DNA of 56,590 bases from Alphaproteobacteria bacterium (lineage in GTDB: Bacteria > Pseudomonadota > Alphaproteobacteria > Rhodobacterales > Rhodobacteraceae). The notes below the pieces were generated by a model. It worked only from the letters and a program-made list of their open reading frames with translations. It was not told where the DNA came from and did not search any database. The stretch lies in NCBI GenBank assembly GCA_029289325.1, contig JARFTV010000027.1:226-56815 (forward strand), given 5' to 3'. The translations under genes were made by a program, and so were the position numbers. Positions 24,140 to 33,380 of the stretch are shown here, one piece after another; position 1 is the first letter of the stretch, and each line of letters starts with the position of its first letter.

Positions 24140-25027
24140 TCACCGGCCGGCGGCCGGATCGGCATTGCGCCGGTGGATCGTGTTGCCCACGATGGTGAAA
24201 CCGCCCTTCAGCGAGGGTGAAAGCCGCTCGGAATGGCCGATGAAGAGATGTCCGCCGGGGCGAAGGACCCGGTGAAAGCCGGTCCAGATCTGTTCCTGCG
24301 TGTCCCCGTCCATGTAGATCGCCACGTTGCGGCAGAAGATCACGTCGAACCGGCCACGGAACGGCCAGGGTTCGATCAGGTTCAGCGGCCGGAAGGTCAC
24401 CATGGCCCGGATCGGTGCCTTGGGCATGAGGTGATCGGTGCCAGGAACGGCGTCGAAGCAGCTGTCGATCAGCGTTTTCGGGACATCGCGCAGGCTGCCC
24501 GGCGGGTAGGAGGCCGCCGCCGCCCGCGCCAGCACCGCACGGTCGATGTCGGTTGCCAGGATCTTCACGTCATGTGCGGCCGCGTCGGGAAAGCCCTGAA
24601 GCAGGCACATCGCGATGCTGAAAGGTTCTTCCCCGGTCGAGCACCCGGCCGACCAGATCCGGATCCGTTCCCCCGCGCGGCCACGTGCGGCAATGTCGGG
24701 CAGGATCTGCTGCGCGAAGAAATCGAAGTGATAGCTTTCGCGGTAGAAATGCGTGGTGTTGGTGGTCAGGCTGGAGATCAGGCGGTCCCGCTCCTCCTCC
24801 GCAAGGGCCAAGGTCGCCAGGTCCACATAGGCCGCGAAACTGTCGAGCCCGAGGTCCTGCACCCGGCCCGCCAGCCGGGCATAGACCATACGCTCGTTCG
24901 CCTCGGTCAGCCGGATGCCTGTCGCCTCGTGCATGAAACGGGCGATGCGGTCGAAGTCCTGCGGCGTATAGACGACCTCGCGGTCCAGCCGCGCCAGGGC
25001 GCCTGTCAGCTGGGCAAGCGTGGTCAT
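24140..25027 (-). CDS. cheR: Chemotaxis protein methyltransferase CheR
   Basis: Methylates glutamates of chemoreceptors with S-adenosylmethionine. The 295-aa protein has the helical CheR N-domain (about 15-75), then the SAM-binding motif RIWSAGCSTGEEPFS near residue 120, and the IFCRNVAIYMD segment near residue 230. ATGA overlap with cheW indicates coupled translation. The adjacent receptor ends in a WEDF peptide of the kind that tethers CheR. No cheB gene for the reverse reaction is present in this operon. Confidence 0.95.
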   Translation of the reverse strand: MTTLAQLTGALARLDREVVYTPQDFDRIARFMHEATGIRLTEANERMVYARLAGRVQDLGLDSFAAYVDLATLALAEEERDRLISSLTTNTTHFYRESYHFDFFAQQILPDIAARGRAGERIRIWSAGCSTGEEPFSIAMCLLQGFPDAAAHDVKILATDIDRAVLARAAAASYPPGSLRDVPKTLIDSCFDAVPGTDHLMPKAPIRAMVTFRPLNLIEPWPFRGRFDVIFCRNVAIYMDGDTQEQIWTGFHRVLRPGGHLFIGHSERLSPSLKGGFTIVGNTIHRRNADPAAGR

Positions 25028-25497
25028 GGCCGCTCCTGCCGGGCGGCGATCGGGGGTAGGACGGCCTCGATGTCGATCAGGCGCAGCATCCGCTGGTCGA
25101 TGGCGATCACCCCCTCGAAGAATGCGCGGGTGACATCAGAGGAAACGGCCGGCGTGGGCTGTATCAGCGTGCGCTTGACGCTCAGGATGTCCGAGACGGC
25201 ATCGACCAGGAAACCCACGGTCTGGTTGTCGACCACGCAGATCACGATGACATGGCGGGCATCGGGTCGGATCGGCTCCAGACCCATGCGGGCGGCAAGG
25301 TCCACGATCGGCACTACGGCGCCGCGCAGGTTGATCACCCCAAGGATATACGGGGGTGCGTGTGGCAGCACCGTCGCCGGGGTCCAGCCACGGATTTCCC
25401 GCACTGACATGATGTCGACGCAGAAATCCTGCCCGCCCACCCGGAAGCTCACCAGTTCGCGGTCGTCGGCCTTTGAAAGCTCCGCTGCAGCGGACAT
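25024..25497 (-). CDS. cheW: Chemotaxis adaptor CheW
   Basis: Scaffold that couples receptors to CheA. A single CheW/SH3-like domain spans most of the 157 residues, with the conserved LVSFRVGGQDFCVDIMSVREI start, the VINLRGAVVPIVDLAARMG core and a VDAVSDILSV segment. It lies 1 nt from the stop of cheA and overlaps cheR by 4 nt. Confidence 0.95.
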   Translation of the reverse strand: MSAAAELSKADDRELVSFRVGGQDFCVDIMSVREIRGWTPATVLPHAPPYILGVINLRGAVVPIVDLAARMGLEPIRPDARHVIVICVVDNQTVGFLVDAVSDILSVKRTLIQPTPAVSSDVTRAFFEGVIAIDQRMLRLIDIEAVLPPIAARQERP

Positions 25498-25498
25498 G

Positions 25499-27643
25499 TC
25501 ACACCTCCTCGGTCATCAGGGCGGGCGCAAAACCGGCCTGCGGCCGCTTGCGCTGCGCGGTTTCGTCGGGATCGATGATCAGGGCGATCTTGCCGTCACC
25601 CAGGATCGTCGCGGCGGCGACACCGGGAACATGGCCGTAGTTCGACTCCAGCCCCTTGATCACGACCTGCCGCTGGTCATGGATGCGGTCCACCGCCAGC
25701 GCCCAACGTTCGTTCTGGCCCGATTCGACCAGCAGCAGCACCATGCTGGAGTAATCCTGGCTGGAGGGGCGGTGACCGAAGGTCTCGGCCAGGTCGATGA
25801 TCGGCACGAATTTCTCCCGCACGGCAACGACCTTCCCGGCACCTGCTACCGCATGGATGTCCGATGCGGCTGGTCGCAAGGTTTCGATGATGGCGGTGAT
25901 CGGGACGACCATCGTCTGCCCCGCCACATCGACTACCATTCCGTCAAGGACCGCCAGCGTCAGCGGCAGGCTGATGGACATGGTCGTCCCCTTGCCGGGG
26001 GTCGAGCTGATGTTGACCCGTCCGCCCAGGCTCTGGATTGCGCTGCGCACCACATCCATGCCCACGCCCCGCCCCGAAAGGTCGGTGACCTTCGAGGCCG
26101 TCGAGAACCCCGGCAGGAAGATGAGCTTGTCGATCTCGGCATCCGTCAGCACCGCATCGGCCGGGATCAGGCCCTTGTCGATGGCCATCTGCCTTACCTT
26201 CGGTCGGTTGATCCCCGCCCCGTCGTCAGAGACCTCGATCAGCACCCGGCCCGAGCGATGTGCGGCCGACAGGCAGATCCGGCCGGCCGCGGGCTTGCCG
26301 GCGGCCTGACGCGCGGCGGCCGTCTCCAGCCCGTGGTCAACCGAGTTGCGGATGATATGGGTCAGCGGGTCGACCAGCCTTTCGATCACGGTCTTGTCGA
26401 CCTCGACCGCGTCGCCTTCGGTGACGAAATCCACCGTCTTGCCGGCGATGTCCGAGGCTTCGCGCACGATGCGGGCCATGCGCTGGAAAAGCGGCTTCAC
26501 CGACTGCGCGCGGATGGCCATCACGTTCTCCTGCAGCTCGCGCGCGAGGTTGCGGAACTCATCCAACCCCGCGCCGACGTCGCTTTGGGTGCCAATCCCC
26601 GCGTCCTGCACACATTGGGCCAGCACTGCCTGATTGATCACGAGCTCGCCCACGATATTGATCAGCCGGTCCACCAGCTCCAGATCGACCCGGACCGATC
26701 CCTTCTGCCCTGCAGCCTGCGTGGCTGGTTTTCCAGGGCCGGGACGGATGGCCGCGGAGGCCGCCGGCCCGTTCTTCAGGCTGGTCGCGTCCGTGACGAT
26801 TGGTGCAGGCTCGACCGGAGGCGCGACCTCGGCCGGGGGTGCGGTTTCCTGGCCAAGTTCGGAAATTTCCAGCGTGCAAAGGCCATCCACGAATTCGAAG
26901 ATCTCGTGCACCGCCTGCTGGGATTCGGTCGTGTGCAGCGTCAGATCCCAGACAAGATAGGAGCCTGCCCAGTCCATCTGGTCCAGTGGCGGCAGCGCCG
27001 AACTGTCCAGCCGGGTTTTCAGCGTGCCCAGGTCAGCCAGGGCGCGAAACATGTGAACCGGGTCGTTGCCATTGCGGTAAAGCTGCTTCGTGGCCGCGAA
27101 ACGGATGGCAAAACCCGTCGGTGCGGTCGGCTCGGGCGCGGCGTCGAAGCTCAGCGTGATCGGTTGGAAACCGAAGTCATCGGCTTCGGCCGCAGGGGCC
27201 GGTGTCGCCACCGGTGGGGCCGGCTGCGCGGGCATCCGGGCCCCGTTCGCGGGCACCATCTGGGCCAGTCGTTCCATCAGGTCCGGCCCGGCCGAGCTTG
27301 TCGGGGCCACCTCGTCACGCGCGCTCGTGATCAGGTCGGCCAGATAATCGGCCGAGCGCAGAAAGACCCGCACGATCTCTGGCGTGGCTACCAGTTTGCC
27401 CGAACGCATGGCATCCAGCGCGGTCTCGAACTGGTGCGCGAAGCGGACCAGCATCTCCAGCCCGAAAGCGGCGGCGCCGCCCTTGATCGAATGGACGGCC
27501 CGGAAGACCGCATTCACGGTCTCGGAGTCGATGGTGCCGTCCTCGCTGGCGGCGGCGAGCGCATTCAGCCCGTCATCTAGCGCCTCAAGCAGCTCTTCAC
27601 ATTCCTGGAAGAAGGTCTGGCGGATATCGATCGAGGAATTCAT
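25499..27643 (-). CDS. cheA: Chemotaxis histidine kinase CheA
   Basis: A 714-aa cytoplasmic kinase. The HPt (P1) domain has the phosphorylatable His in VHSIKGGAAAFG near residue 50. A Pro/Ala-rich linker and a P2-like CheY-binding domain occupy about 170-275. P3 dimerisation is at about 325-385 (VDLELVDRLINIVGELVINQA). The HATPase domain carries the N-box HIIRNSVDHGLE and the G-box FLPGFSTASKVTDLSGRGVGMDVV, and the CheW-like P5 lies at about 575-700. All catalytic boxes are intact. The gene sits 8 nt after the first cheY and 1 nt before cheW, the order of che operon 1 in R. sphaeroides. Confidence 0.96.
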   Translation of the reverse strand: MNSSIDIRQTFFQECEELLEALDDGLNALAAASEDGTIDSETVNAVFRAVHSIKGGAAAFGLEMLVRFAHQFETALDAMRSGKLVATPEIVRVFLRSADYLADLITSARDEVAPTSSAGPDLMERLAQMVPANGARMPAQPAPPVATPAPAAEADDFGFQPITLSFDAAPEPTAPTGFAIRFAATKQLYRNGNDPVHMFRALADLGTLKTRLDSSALPPLDQMDWAGSYLVWDLTLHTTESQQAVHEIFEFVDGLCTLEISELGQETAPPAEVAPPVEPAPIVTDATSLKNGPAASAAIRPGPGKPATQAAGQKGSVRVDLELVDRLINIVGELVINQAVLAQCVQDAGIGTQSDVGAGLDEFRNLARELQENVMAIRAQSVKPLFQRMARIVREASDIAGKTVDFVTEGDAVEVDKTVIERLVDPLTHIIRNSVDHGLETAAARQAAGKPAAGRICLSAAHRSGRVLIEVSDDGAGINRPKVRQMAIDKGLIPADAVLTDAEIDKLIFLPGFSTASKVTDLSGRGVGMDVVRSAIQSLGGRVNISSTPGKGTTMSISLPLTLAVLDGMVVDVAGQTMVVPITAIIETLRPAASDIHAVAGAGKVVAVREKFVPIIDLAETFGHRPSSQDYSSMVLLLVESGQNERWALAVDRIHDQRQVVIKGLESNYGHVPGVAAATILGDGKIALIIDPDETAQRKRPQAGFAPALMTEEV

Positions 27644-27651
27644 GGATGACC

Positions 27652-28017
27652 TCAGTGGGCAGCGATGCGCTTGATCGCCGAGACGAGCTTGGCGTCATCA
27701 AAAGGCTTGACGATCCATCCGGTCGCGCCACTTTTGCGCGCGCGTTCCTTGAGATCGGGGGCGCTTTCCGTGGTCAGGACGAGGATGGGCAAAGCCGCGT
27801 GCGTGCTGCCTGCGCGCACCGCCTCGATCACGCCGAACCCGTCCATTCGCGGCATGTTGATGTCGGTGATGATCACGTCGGGCGCGACCGCCTCAAGCTT
27901 CTCGAGGCCGTCAAGGCCGTCCACGGCGACATGGACGTCGAAGCCGGCGTTGCGCAGGGTCTCGCGCAGCATTTCCCGAATTGTCCGGGAATCGTCGATT
28001 GCCAGAATGGTCAGCAT
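27652..28017 (-). CDS. cheY: CheY-type response regulator (first of the operon)
   Basis: A 121-aa receiver with Asp8/Asp9 (AIDDSRTIR), phosphoacceptor Asp52 (IITDINMPRMDG), Thr82/Thr83 in VLTTES and Lys104 (IVKPFDD). Its start overlaps the stop of the STAS gene (TGATG). Two different cheY genes in one operon suggest that one may be a phosphate sink. Which of them binds the motor cannot be told from sequence. Confidence 0.93.
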   Translation of the reverse strand: MLTILAIDDSRTIREMLRETLRNAGFDVHVAVDGLDGLEKLEAVAPDVIITDINMPRMDGFGVIEAVRAGSTHAALPILVLTTESAPDLKERARKSGATGWIVKPFDDAKLVSAIKRIAAH

Positions 28018-28292
28018 CACGCGGTCGCCTCCTCTTGCGCGATCTCGGACATTACGCCCAGCCGCTCGAGGTCGTCCTGAAGCGCGACCGAGGGGGCGAA
28101 GGTGAAGGGCTGACCCGCAGCGCGCCAATCGCGGGCCGCCGCCAGCAGGATCTGCGCCGCAAGGGTGCCGCCGGTGCGGACCGCCGAGCCCTCGATGATT
28201 ACGGGGCGTCCGCGCAGCGCCAGAAGCTGGCCGTGCAGCGTGCGCGCGGCATCGAAGTCCAGCCGCTCGGGAAGGTGCAGGATCTCGCTCAT
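28017..28292 (-). CDS. STAS-domain protein of the che operon
   Basis: A 91-aa single STAS (SpoIIAA-like) domain: LDFDAARTLHGQLLAL, VIIEGSAVRTGGTLAAQILLAA and the closing helix LQDDLERLGV. In anti-anti-sigma factors a Ser/Thr follows the central strand. Here Ser55 or Thr59 lie in the right area but the surrounding DxS motif is degenerate. Such genes recur in alphaproteobacterial che operons with unknown function. It is coupled to the downstream cheY by a one-base overlap. Confidence 0.85.
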   Translation of the reverse strand: MSEILHLPERLDFDAARTLHGQLLALRGRPVIIEGSAVRTGGTLAAQILLAAARDWRAAGQPFTFAPSVALQDDLERLGVMSEIAQEEATA

Positions 28293-28343
28293 CGGAAGGG
28301 CCTTTCATTGCGTGTCGCGGGCGTGCCCAGGCTGGTTCGGGAC

Positions 28344-28949
28344 CTAGAAGAAGGTGACATCGTCATCATTCCTTGGCGGAACCCTGGGCGGTGGTTGCGG
28401 GGTAAGGGCGTCCGGCTGCACGATGAGTTGCTGGGCATGTCCGGTGGTCGGCGTGAAGCGGACGCGCCGTGCAAGCGTTCCCCCAAGGCTTTGGGCCACG
28501 CAGCGGATGCCTTCGTCGGACAGGAAGCGCTGGGCGAAGGCTGCATTCGCGGCCCCGATCCGCCCCAACCCGTCGTTCATCGTGGCCCCACCGAACAGCT
28601 TTGCCTCCAGCCTGTCCTTGCTGGCGCCCTTCTTCAGAAGCCCGTTGATCAGAAGCTCCATCGCGTACGAGCCGTACCGGAACTGCTGGCCGTTGCCCGG
28701 ACCGCTGTCGGGCAGCAGAAAGTGGTTCATCCCGCCCACCCTCGCCACCGGATCACAGATGCAGGTCGACACACAGGACCCCAGGATCGTGGTCAGGATC
28801 GTGTCCGGCTGGTCCGAGACCGCATATTCGCCCTGCACGACATGTACGAAGGTGTACCGGTCGCGGACATTGGGCTCTGGTCGTGCGTTCAGCATCCTGT
28901 ATCCCTGCATGAGCGGTTCCGGCGGCGGAGGAAGGTCGGTCTCGGGCAC
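28344..28949 (-). CDS. cheD: Chemoreceptor glutamine deamidase CheD
   Basis: Deamidates glutamines on chemoreceptors and may interact with CheC-like or CheY proteins. The 201-aa protein has the catalytic Cys in TILGSCVSTCICDP and His in GGMNHFLLP. A Thr in KLFGGATMNDGLGRIG completes the family pattern. The GTG start at 28949 is preceded by GGAGG. A Pro-rich C-terminal tail (about 20 residues) extends past the usual domain. It lies 18 bp after the receptor gene. Confidence 0.93.
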   Translation of the reverse strand: MPETDLPPPPEPLMQGYRMLNARPEPNVRDRYTFVHVVQGEYAVSDQPDTILTTILGSCVSTCICDPVARVGGMNHFLLPDSGPGNGQQFRYGSYAMELLINGLLKKGASKDRLEAKLFGGATMNDGLGRIGAANAAFAQRFLSDEGIRCVAQSLGGTLARRVRFTPTTGHAQQLIVQPDALTPQPPPRVPPRNDDDVTFF

Positions 28950-28967
28950 AAGGCCTCCACCACGGGT

Positions 28968-31535
28968 TTAGAAATCCTCCCACCCACCGGGTTCGGCCTG
29001 GGCCGCGACGGCCGCATTGCCCTTTATGGGCGTGACCGTGCTGCGGGACGCGCGCGGCACGTCGGCCCTGTCCCGGACCGCGCGGAAGGTTAGCGCGGGC
29101 TCGGGCGTGGCTGTATCCGACTGGATGCGGAACTGGGATACGGTGGCCACCAGCGCCACGGCATCCTTGGTCAGCCCCTCGCTTGCGGCAGTCGCTTCTT
29201 CCAGACGTGCAGCATTCTGCTGGGTGGACTGGTCCAGCTGGGTCACGGCGCTGTTGATCTCAAGCAGATTGGCCGATTGCTGACGCGAGGCCACGGCGAT
29301 GTCGGAGACGAGGCCGGCGATCTCTGAAACTGAACCTGCGATTTCCTTGAGCGCCTCGCCGGTCTTGTCGACCAGGGTCACGCCGCGGCGAACCTGGGTC
29401 GCGCTGTTGGCGATCAGATCGTTGATCTCGCGCGCCGCATCCGAGGATCGCTGCGCCAAGGCGCGCACTTCCGAGGCGACGACCGCAAAACCTCGGCCCG
29501 CATCGCCGGCCCGCGCGGCCTCGACCCCGGCGTTCAGGGCGAGGAGGTTGGTCTGGAAGGCGATGTCGTCGATCACCTTGATGATCGAGGTGATCCGTTC
29601 GGAGGAACTGGCGATCTGGTCCATCGCCGAGACCGTCTCGACGACGACCTTGCTGCTGCTTTCGGCGTTGGCCTTGGCGGTGCTGACCGCCTGATCGGCG
29701 CGTTCGGCCCCATCTGCGGTCGACTTGACCGAATTGGTCAGGAGGTCGAGAGCGGCGGCCGTCTGTTCCAGCGTTGCGGCGGTGCTTTCGGTTCGGCGTG
29801 ACAGGCCCTCGGCGGTCGAACTGATGTCGCGCGCCTCGTTCGAGATGTTCTCGGCATTGCTCAGGATGTCGCGGATTGCCTGCGAGATGCTGCGAACGGT
29901 GTTGTTGAAGTCCTGACGCAGGTCTTCATAGGTGCCGGCGAAGGGTTCATCGATCCGGGCGGTCAGGTCGCCCGCATTCAGCTTGCGCAGGCCCTGGCGC
30001 AGCGCCTCGACCACTGCGGTCTGTTGCGCTTCGGCCTCGGCGCGCTGGCGGCGGGCGGCGGCGAGCTCGGCCTCGGCCTGGGTGATGTCCTTGCCAAGCA
30101 GCAGAAGGCGGATCGGACGACCGGCATGATCCTTGATGCAGCCAAGGCTGCCGTCAAGGACGGCTGGCATGTCGCCGGGGCGCGCAAGCTGGACCTTCCC
30201 CAGGAAAGCCTCGCCCTGGGTGGCGGCGCGAAGCGTGGCACCGACATCCCCATCCGGGATCGACAGGATATCGGCCAGCGATTTGCGGCGGGCCGCCTCG
30301 ATGGTCAGCCCCATTGTCGAAAGGAAAGGCGCATTGGCCGACAGGAGGGTCCCGTCCAGCGCGAATTCCGCCTTCAACTGGCTGGAGTCGATCGCCTGCA
30401 ACACGGCCGCGTTCTGCCAGCTTTCCGTGACATCGACCCACTCCATGACATAGCCCACCTCCTGGCCAGTGCCATCGTGAATCGCGGATGCGGACAGCGA
30501 GACACGGGCGTCGCCCAGGGAAATGACGGTGCTGAAGGTTCCGGCTCCAAGCTGTTTCATTTCGCCGGTGGCGCGCGCGTGCTGGCGTTCGGTATGGAAT
30601 TGCGAGACCCTCAGACCGATGAGCTTGTCCGGGTCGAAGCTTGGGATGCGTTCGCGAAGCGCTGCCGCATGGGTCCGGAAAAGCTCGGCCATCCGGGAGT
30701 TGTGGTGCGTGATCGCCATGTCCCGGTCGACCAGAAGCATCGCCGCGGACGAGCCCATGAAAGCCGCGCTCTTGTAGGTATTTTCAAGCTCGGCCGCCTG
30801 GGCCTGGGCGAGCGTTTCGCGCAGCACTTCCAGCGACGAGGCGATCGCGCCCATCTCGTCGCGGCGGTCCCGCAACGGGACCGGAGTTTCATAGTTGCGG
30901 GCGGCAAAGGTGGCGATCACGGCCTGAACCCGGCTGAGCGGGCCCGTGACCAGCCGGTTCAGCAGGAACATGTTGGCGATCACGGCAAGCAGGAAGATGG
31001 CGCTGGCGATCAGGACTGCCCGCAGCTCCTGCTCGCGCAGTTGAGCCAGCAGCGGGCCGGAGGTCCATCGCGTGGCGACGGCGCCCACGATCTCGTTGTT
31101 TTCGCCGAAGAGTGCCGGTGCGGCGGCCCAGTATCCACCCTCGGTCGAGACGAACCTGCCCTCGGCAATCGCCCGTTTGGCCAGGGCGACCATGTCGGGG
31201 TCCACCGGCTTGCCGGACGGGTCCGCCAGCGTTGCGCCATCCCGGGTGACCACCGCGGCCGCTTCGGCACTGCCGCCCGCGTCACGGATCAGATCGCCCA
31301 CCACCTCATAGACCTTGTCCGGGCGGTCGAAGCGGATGCTGCTTGCGATCCCCCTGGCCAGATTGGCCGTCTCTTCCGCGGCCCGGTTCCGGACCAGTTC
31401 GCTCAGTTGCGTCGCGTTCGCGTAATAGTTCAGCACCGTCAATGTGCCGGCGACCAGAGCGATCATCGCGACCGTCACGGCAGTGATCTTGACGAAGAGC
31501 GATCTCGCCCTCGAAATCCTGTGGTTCGACTGCAT
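28968..31535 (-). CDS. Methyl-accepting chemotaxis protein with two PAS domains and a CheR tether
   Basis: An 855-aa membrane receptor. TM1 at about 13-33; a periplasmic single-Cache-like sensor at about 34-170; TM2 at about 175-195, then HAMP. Two cytoplasmic PAS domains (about 260-375 and 380-480), a linker HAMP near 520 and a long methyl-accepting coiled coil follow. The hairpin tip [20 protein letters not shown] is the CheA/CheW contact. The protein ends in GGWEDF, matching the aromatic C-terminal pentapeptide class (NWETF-like) that recruits CheR/CheB. It therefore may sense both a periplasmic ligand and a redox or cytoplasmic signal. Confidence 0.93.
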   Translation of the reverse strand: MQSNHRISRARSLFVKITAVTVAMIALVAGTLTVLNYYANATQLSELVRNRAAEETANLARGIASSIRFDRPDKVYEVVGDLIRDAGGSAEAAAVVTRDGATLADPSGKPVDPDMVALAKRAIAEGRFVSTEGGYWAAAPALFGENNEIVGAVATRWTSGPLLAQLREQELRAVLIASAIFLLAVIANMFLLNRLVTGPLSRVQAVIATFAARNYETPVPLRDRRDEMGAIASSLEVLRETLAQAQAAELENTYKSAAFMGSSAAMLLVDRDMAITHHNSRMAELFRTHAAALRERIPSFDPDKLIGLRVSQFHTERQHARATGEMKQLGAGTFSTVISLGDARVSLSASAIHDGTGQEVGYVMEWVDVTESWQNAAVLQAIDSSQLKAEFALDGTLLSANAPFLSTMGLTIEAARRKSLADILSIPDGDVGATLRAATQGEAFLGKVQLARPGDMPAVLDGSLGCIKDHAGRPIRLLLLGKDITQAEAELAAARRQRAEAEAQQTAVVEALRQGLRKLNAGDLTARIDEPFAGTYEDLRQDFNNTVRSISQAIRDILSNAENISNEARDISSTAEGLSRRTESTAATLEQTAAALDLLTNSVKSTADGAERADQAVSTAKANAESSSKVVVETVSAMDQIASSSERITSIIKVIDDIAFQTNLLALNAGVEAARAGDAGRGFAVVASEVRALAQRSSDAAREINDLIANSATQVRRGVTLVDKTGEALKEIAGSVSEIAGLVSDIAVASRQQSANLLEINSAVTQLDQSTQQNAARLEEATAASEGLTKDAVALVATVSQFRIQSDTATPEPALTFRAVRDRADVPRASRSTVTPIKGNAAVAAQAEPGGWEDF

Positions 31536-31569
31536 GGAATATCCCCGTGCTGGTTCGCGTTGCGGTGCG

Positions 31570-32133
31570 TCAGAAGGACTCGGCGTTCAGGCCGATCGTC
31601 ACGGCTCCGATGGCAAGCCCGCTGGCGGGATCGGTCAAAGCGAAGGAGACTTGCGCCTGGTAATTTCCGGTCGACTCGTCCAGTTCGACCTCGGAGACGT
31701 GCATCGCACCGGGGCCGACGGCATAGGTCAGCTGATGCTTCGCCTCGTCGCCCTGCCAGTAGTCCGATGTCGGCCCGCTGACAGCGACGTTCAGACCCTT
31801 GGCGTCCATCACGATCAGCTCGGTCACGCGGCCGCCGGCCTCCAGCAGATGCTGGCGAAGCCTGTCCGAAACCGGGTTGTCCACGATGCTTGCGGCGATG
31901 CCGGTGCCGCTTGCCACCTCGGCGCGCCACTGGGCATCAAGCGCATCGACATCCGCCTGGGTCAGGGCCGCATGGGCCAGGTTCGCGTCGGCCACGGCCG
32001 ACTGGACCAGCGGATCGTCGAACCAGGCTTTCACGTCCGCGGTCACATAGGCCGTCATCTTCTGTTCCAGGGTTTCGGCCAGGGCCGGACCCGTCGCGAG
32101 AGCGAGTGCCAGCGCGCCAGTAACAAGTTTCAT
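31570..32133 (-). CDS. Secreted stand-alone Cache-like protein, first gene of the che operon
   Basis: A 187-aa protein with a signal peptide (about 1-19, ending ALA) and no membrane helix afterwards. The fold-level pattern resembles a soluble dCache/PDC domain: an N-terminal long helix ([18 protein letters not shown]), [30 protein letters not shown] and a closing [10 protein letters not shown] strand. Such domains normally sit inside receptors. Here it is free in the periplasm and lies 34 bp upstream of the receptor gene. The ATG at 32133 has GGAG six bases upstream; an in-frame ATG at 32145 lacks a site. Its function, perhaps ligand capture for the receptor, is inference. Confidence 0.75.
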   Translation of the reverse strand: MKLVTGALALALATGPALAETLEQKMTAYVTADVKAWFDDPLVQSAVADANLAHAALTQADVDALDAQWRAEVASGTGIAASIVDNPVSDRLRQHLLEAGGRVTELIVMDAKGLNVAVSGPTSDYWQGDEAKHQLTYAVGPGAMHVSEVELDESTGNYQAQVSFALTDPASGLAIGAVTIGLNAESF

Positions 32134-32149
32134 CGCACACTCCATCCTG

Positions 32150-32163
32150 GGGGAATGTTCCCC
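32150..32163. promoter_or_regulatory. Palindrome in the leader of the che operon
   Basis: GGGGAA-TG-TTCCCC is a perfect 6-bp-arm palindrome 17 bp upstream of the Cache-like gene start, so it lies in or near the leader of the che operon. It could be an operator or a small RNA hairpin; no specific protein can be named. Confidence 0.35.
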
Positions 32164-32453
32164 GTGCGCTCTGAAAGCTACGCCCCAAGGGTTAACAATC
32201 TCCCGCCAGCCAAGGGCCCGATTAGCTAGGATTTGCTGGACCGTCCGTGTGTGGCAGAGCCGATGTCGGTCGCGAAATGACAGCCAAAACAAAGCCTTGA
32301 CGCCTTGCCGTCCTGCCCGGCCTGCGCTGGACCCCCGACCTGTTCCCGCCGCCGCTGCGTCCGGTCGGATGCCAAGTGAACAGCGCGGGCGGCCGATTCT
32401 CGCTTTCCCCGCGCCGGGAATGGCGCTTTCCTGATTCCAGAAAAGGAGATCCC
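32164..32453. other. Intergenic region between the che operon and the sulfur module
   Basis: Divergent promoter region of about 290 bp. It holds a TTAACA/TTAACC-like hexamer near 32191 and a TAGGAT hexamer near 32226. No complete -35/-10 pair is convincing on either strand. No gene or clear FNR box (TTGAT-N4-ATCAA) is seen. Confidence 0.4.
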
Positions 32454-33110
32454 ATGACCTGGATCGATCGCTTGCCCGAACTAGTACACCTCGCGCCGGC
32501 CGAGGCCGCCGAACTGGCGTCTCAGGCCCGTCTGGTGCGGCTTGCCGCGGGGAGCGAGGTCTTTGCCTCCGGCCAACCCGCGCGGGCCTGGCTCTTGCTT
32601 CTGTCGGGGACCGTTCGGGTGCAGCAGCGTTCGGCCACGGGACGCGAGGTCTTTCTCTACCGGGTCCATGCCGGGGAAAGCTGCGTCCTGACCACGGCCT
32701 GCATGCTTGCGGACGAGACCTATGCCGCCGAAGGCATCGCTGAAACCGACATAGAGGCGGCGGTGCTGCCAAAGGCGGCTTTCGACCAGCTGGTCGGGTC
32801 CTCGCCCCGGTTTCGCACCTATGTGTTCCAGGCCTATGCCCGCCGCATCACTGATCTTTTCGGGCTGATCGACGATATCGTCTTCCAGCGGATGGATGTG
32901 CGGCTGGCGACGCGGCTCATCGATCTGGCGCAGGCGGGCCTCGTCCAGGCGACGCATCAGGCGCTGGCCTCGGAACTGGGCACTGCGCGGGAGGTCGTCT
33001 CGCGCACGCTGGGAGAGTTCCAGCGTCGCGGCTGGGTGGAACAGGCGCGGGGCGAGCTGCGCATCCTCAATGCCGAGGCGCTGCATCGGCTGGCACGGTC
33101 GGTGACCTAG
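32454..33110 (+). CDS. Crp/Fnr-family regulator with C-X5-C, heading a sulfur-detoxification module
   Basis: A 218-aa regulator. The N-terminal cyclic-nucleotide-binding-like beta roll (about 15-120) lacks the N-terminal Fnr cysteines, so it is not an Fe-S Fnr. It carries Cys77 and Cys83 in ESCVLTTACML, a C-X5-C pair in the effector-pocket region. The C-terminal Crp-type winged helix has ALASELGTAREVVSRTL as recognition helix. AAAAGGAG precedes the ATG at 32454. The four genes downstream encode persulfide/sulfur handling, so it probably regulates them in response to reactive sulfur, the job usually done by ArsR-type BigR/SqrR. The sensing role is inference. Confidence 0.88.
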   Translation: MTWIDRLPELVHLAPAEAAELASQARLVRLAAGSEVFASGQPARAWLLLLSGTVRVQQRSATGREVFLYRVHAGESCVLTTACMLADETYAAEGIAETDIEAAVLPKAAFDQLVGSSPRFRTYVFQAYARRITDLFGLIDDIVFQRMDVRLATRLIDLAQAGLVQATHQALASELGTAREVVSRTLGEFQRRGWVEQARGELRILNAEALHRLARSVT

Positions 33111-33173
33111 TCACCGTCGCGGACCGAAGCCTGTGGCATCCTGTTGTCACCGAGTGATCTCAGGAGGGAAGAC

Positions 33174-33377
33174 ATGTCACGCAACGTTGGTAACGTCGAT
33201 CGCGCGCTGCGGGCGCTGGTGGGGATCCTTGCCCTGGCCGGAGCCTTCGTGCTTGGCTGGTTTTCGGGCTGGATGGTCTGGGCAGCGGCGGCGGTTGGTG
33301 TCATCATGCTGGGAACGGCCGCGCTGGGCTTTTGCCCGCTCTATCGGCTGGTTGGGGTCAACACCTGCAGGATCTGA
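33174..33377 (+). CDS. DUF2892 (YgaP-like) inner-membrane protein
   Basis: A 67-aa protein: RNVGNVDRALRALVGI amphipathic start followed by two close transmembrane helices and the closing GFCPLYRLVGVNTC. This is the membrane domain that is fused to rhodanese in YgaP; here it stands alone. The two cysteines at the end (FCP and NTC) are family features that may handle persulfide. AGGAGGGA precedes the ATG at 33174, and the next gene begins 3 bp after its stop. Confidence 0.85.
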   Translation: MSRNVGNVDRALRALVGILALAGAFVLGWFSGWMVWAAAAVGVIMLGTAALGFCPLYRLVGVNTCRI

Positions 33378-33380
33378 CAT

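Noticed and set aside
24233-27580. Open frame of 1115 codons on the + strand
   Set aside because: It lies wholly opposite cheR, cheW and cheA, which have complete catalytic motifs. Arg/His/Gly-rich antisense frames are typical in GC-rich DNA.
33174-33377. Full YgaP rhodanese
   Set aside because: Only the DUF2892 membrane part is present; no rhodanese active-site loop occurs in or next to this gene.
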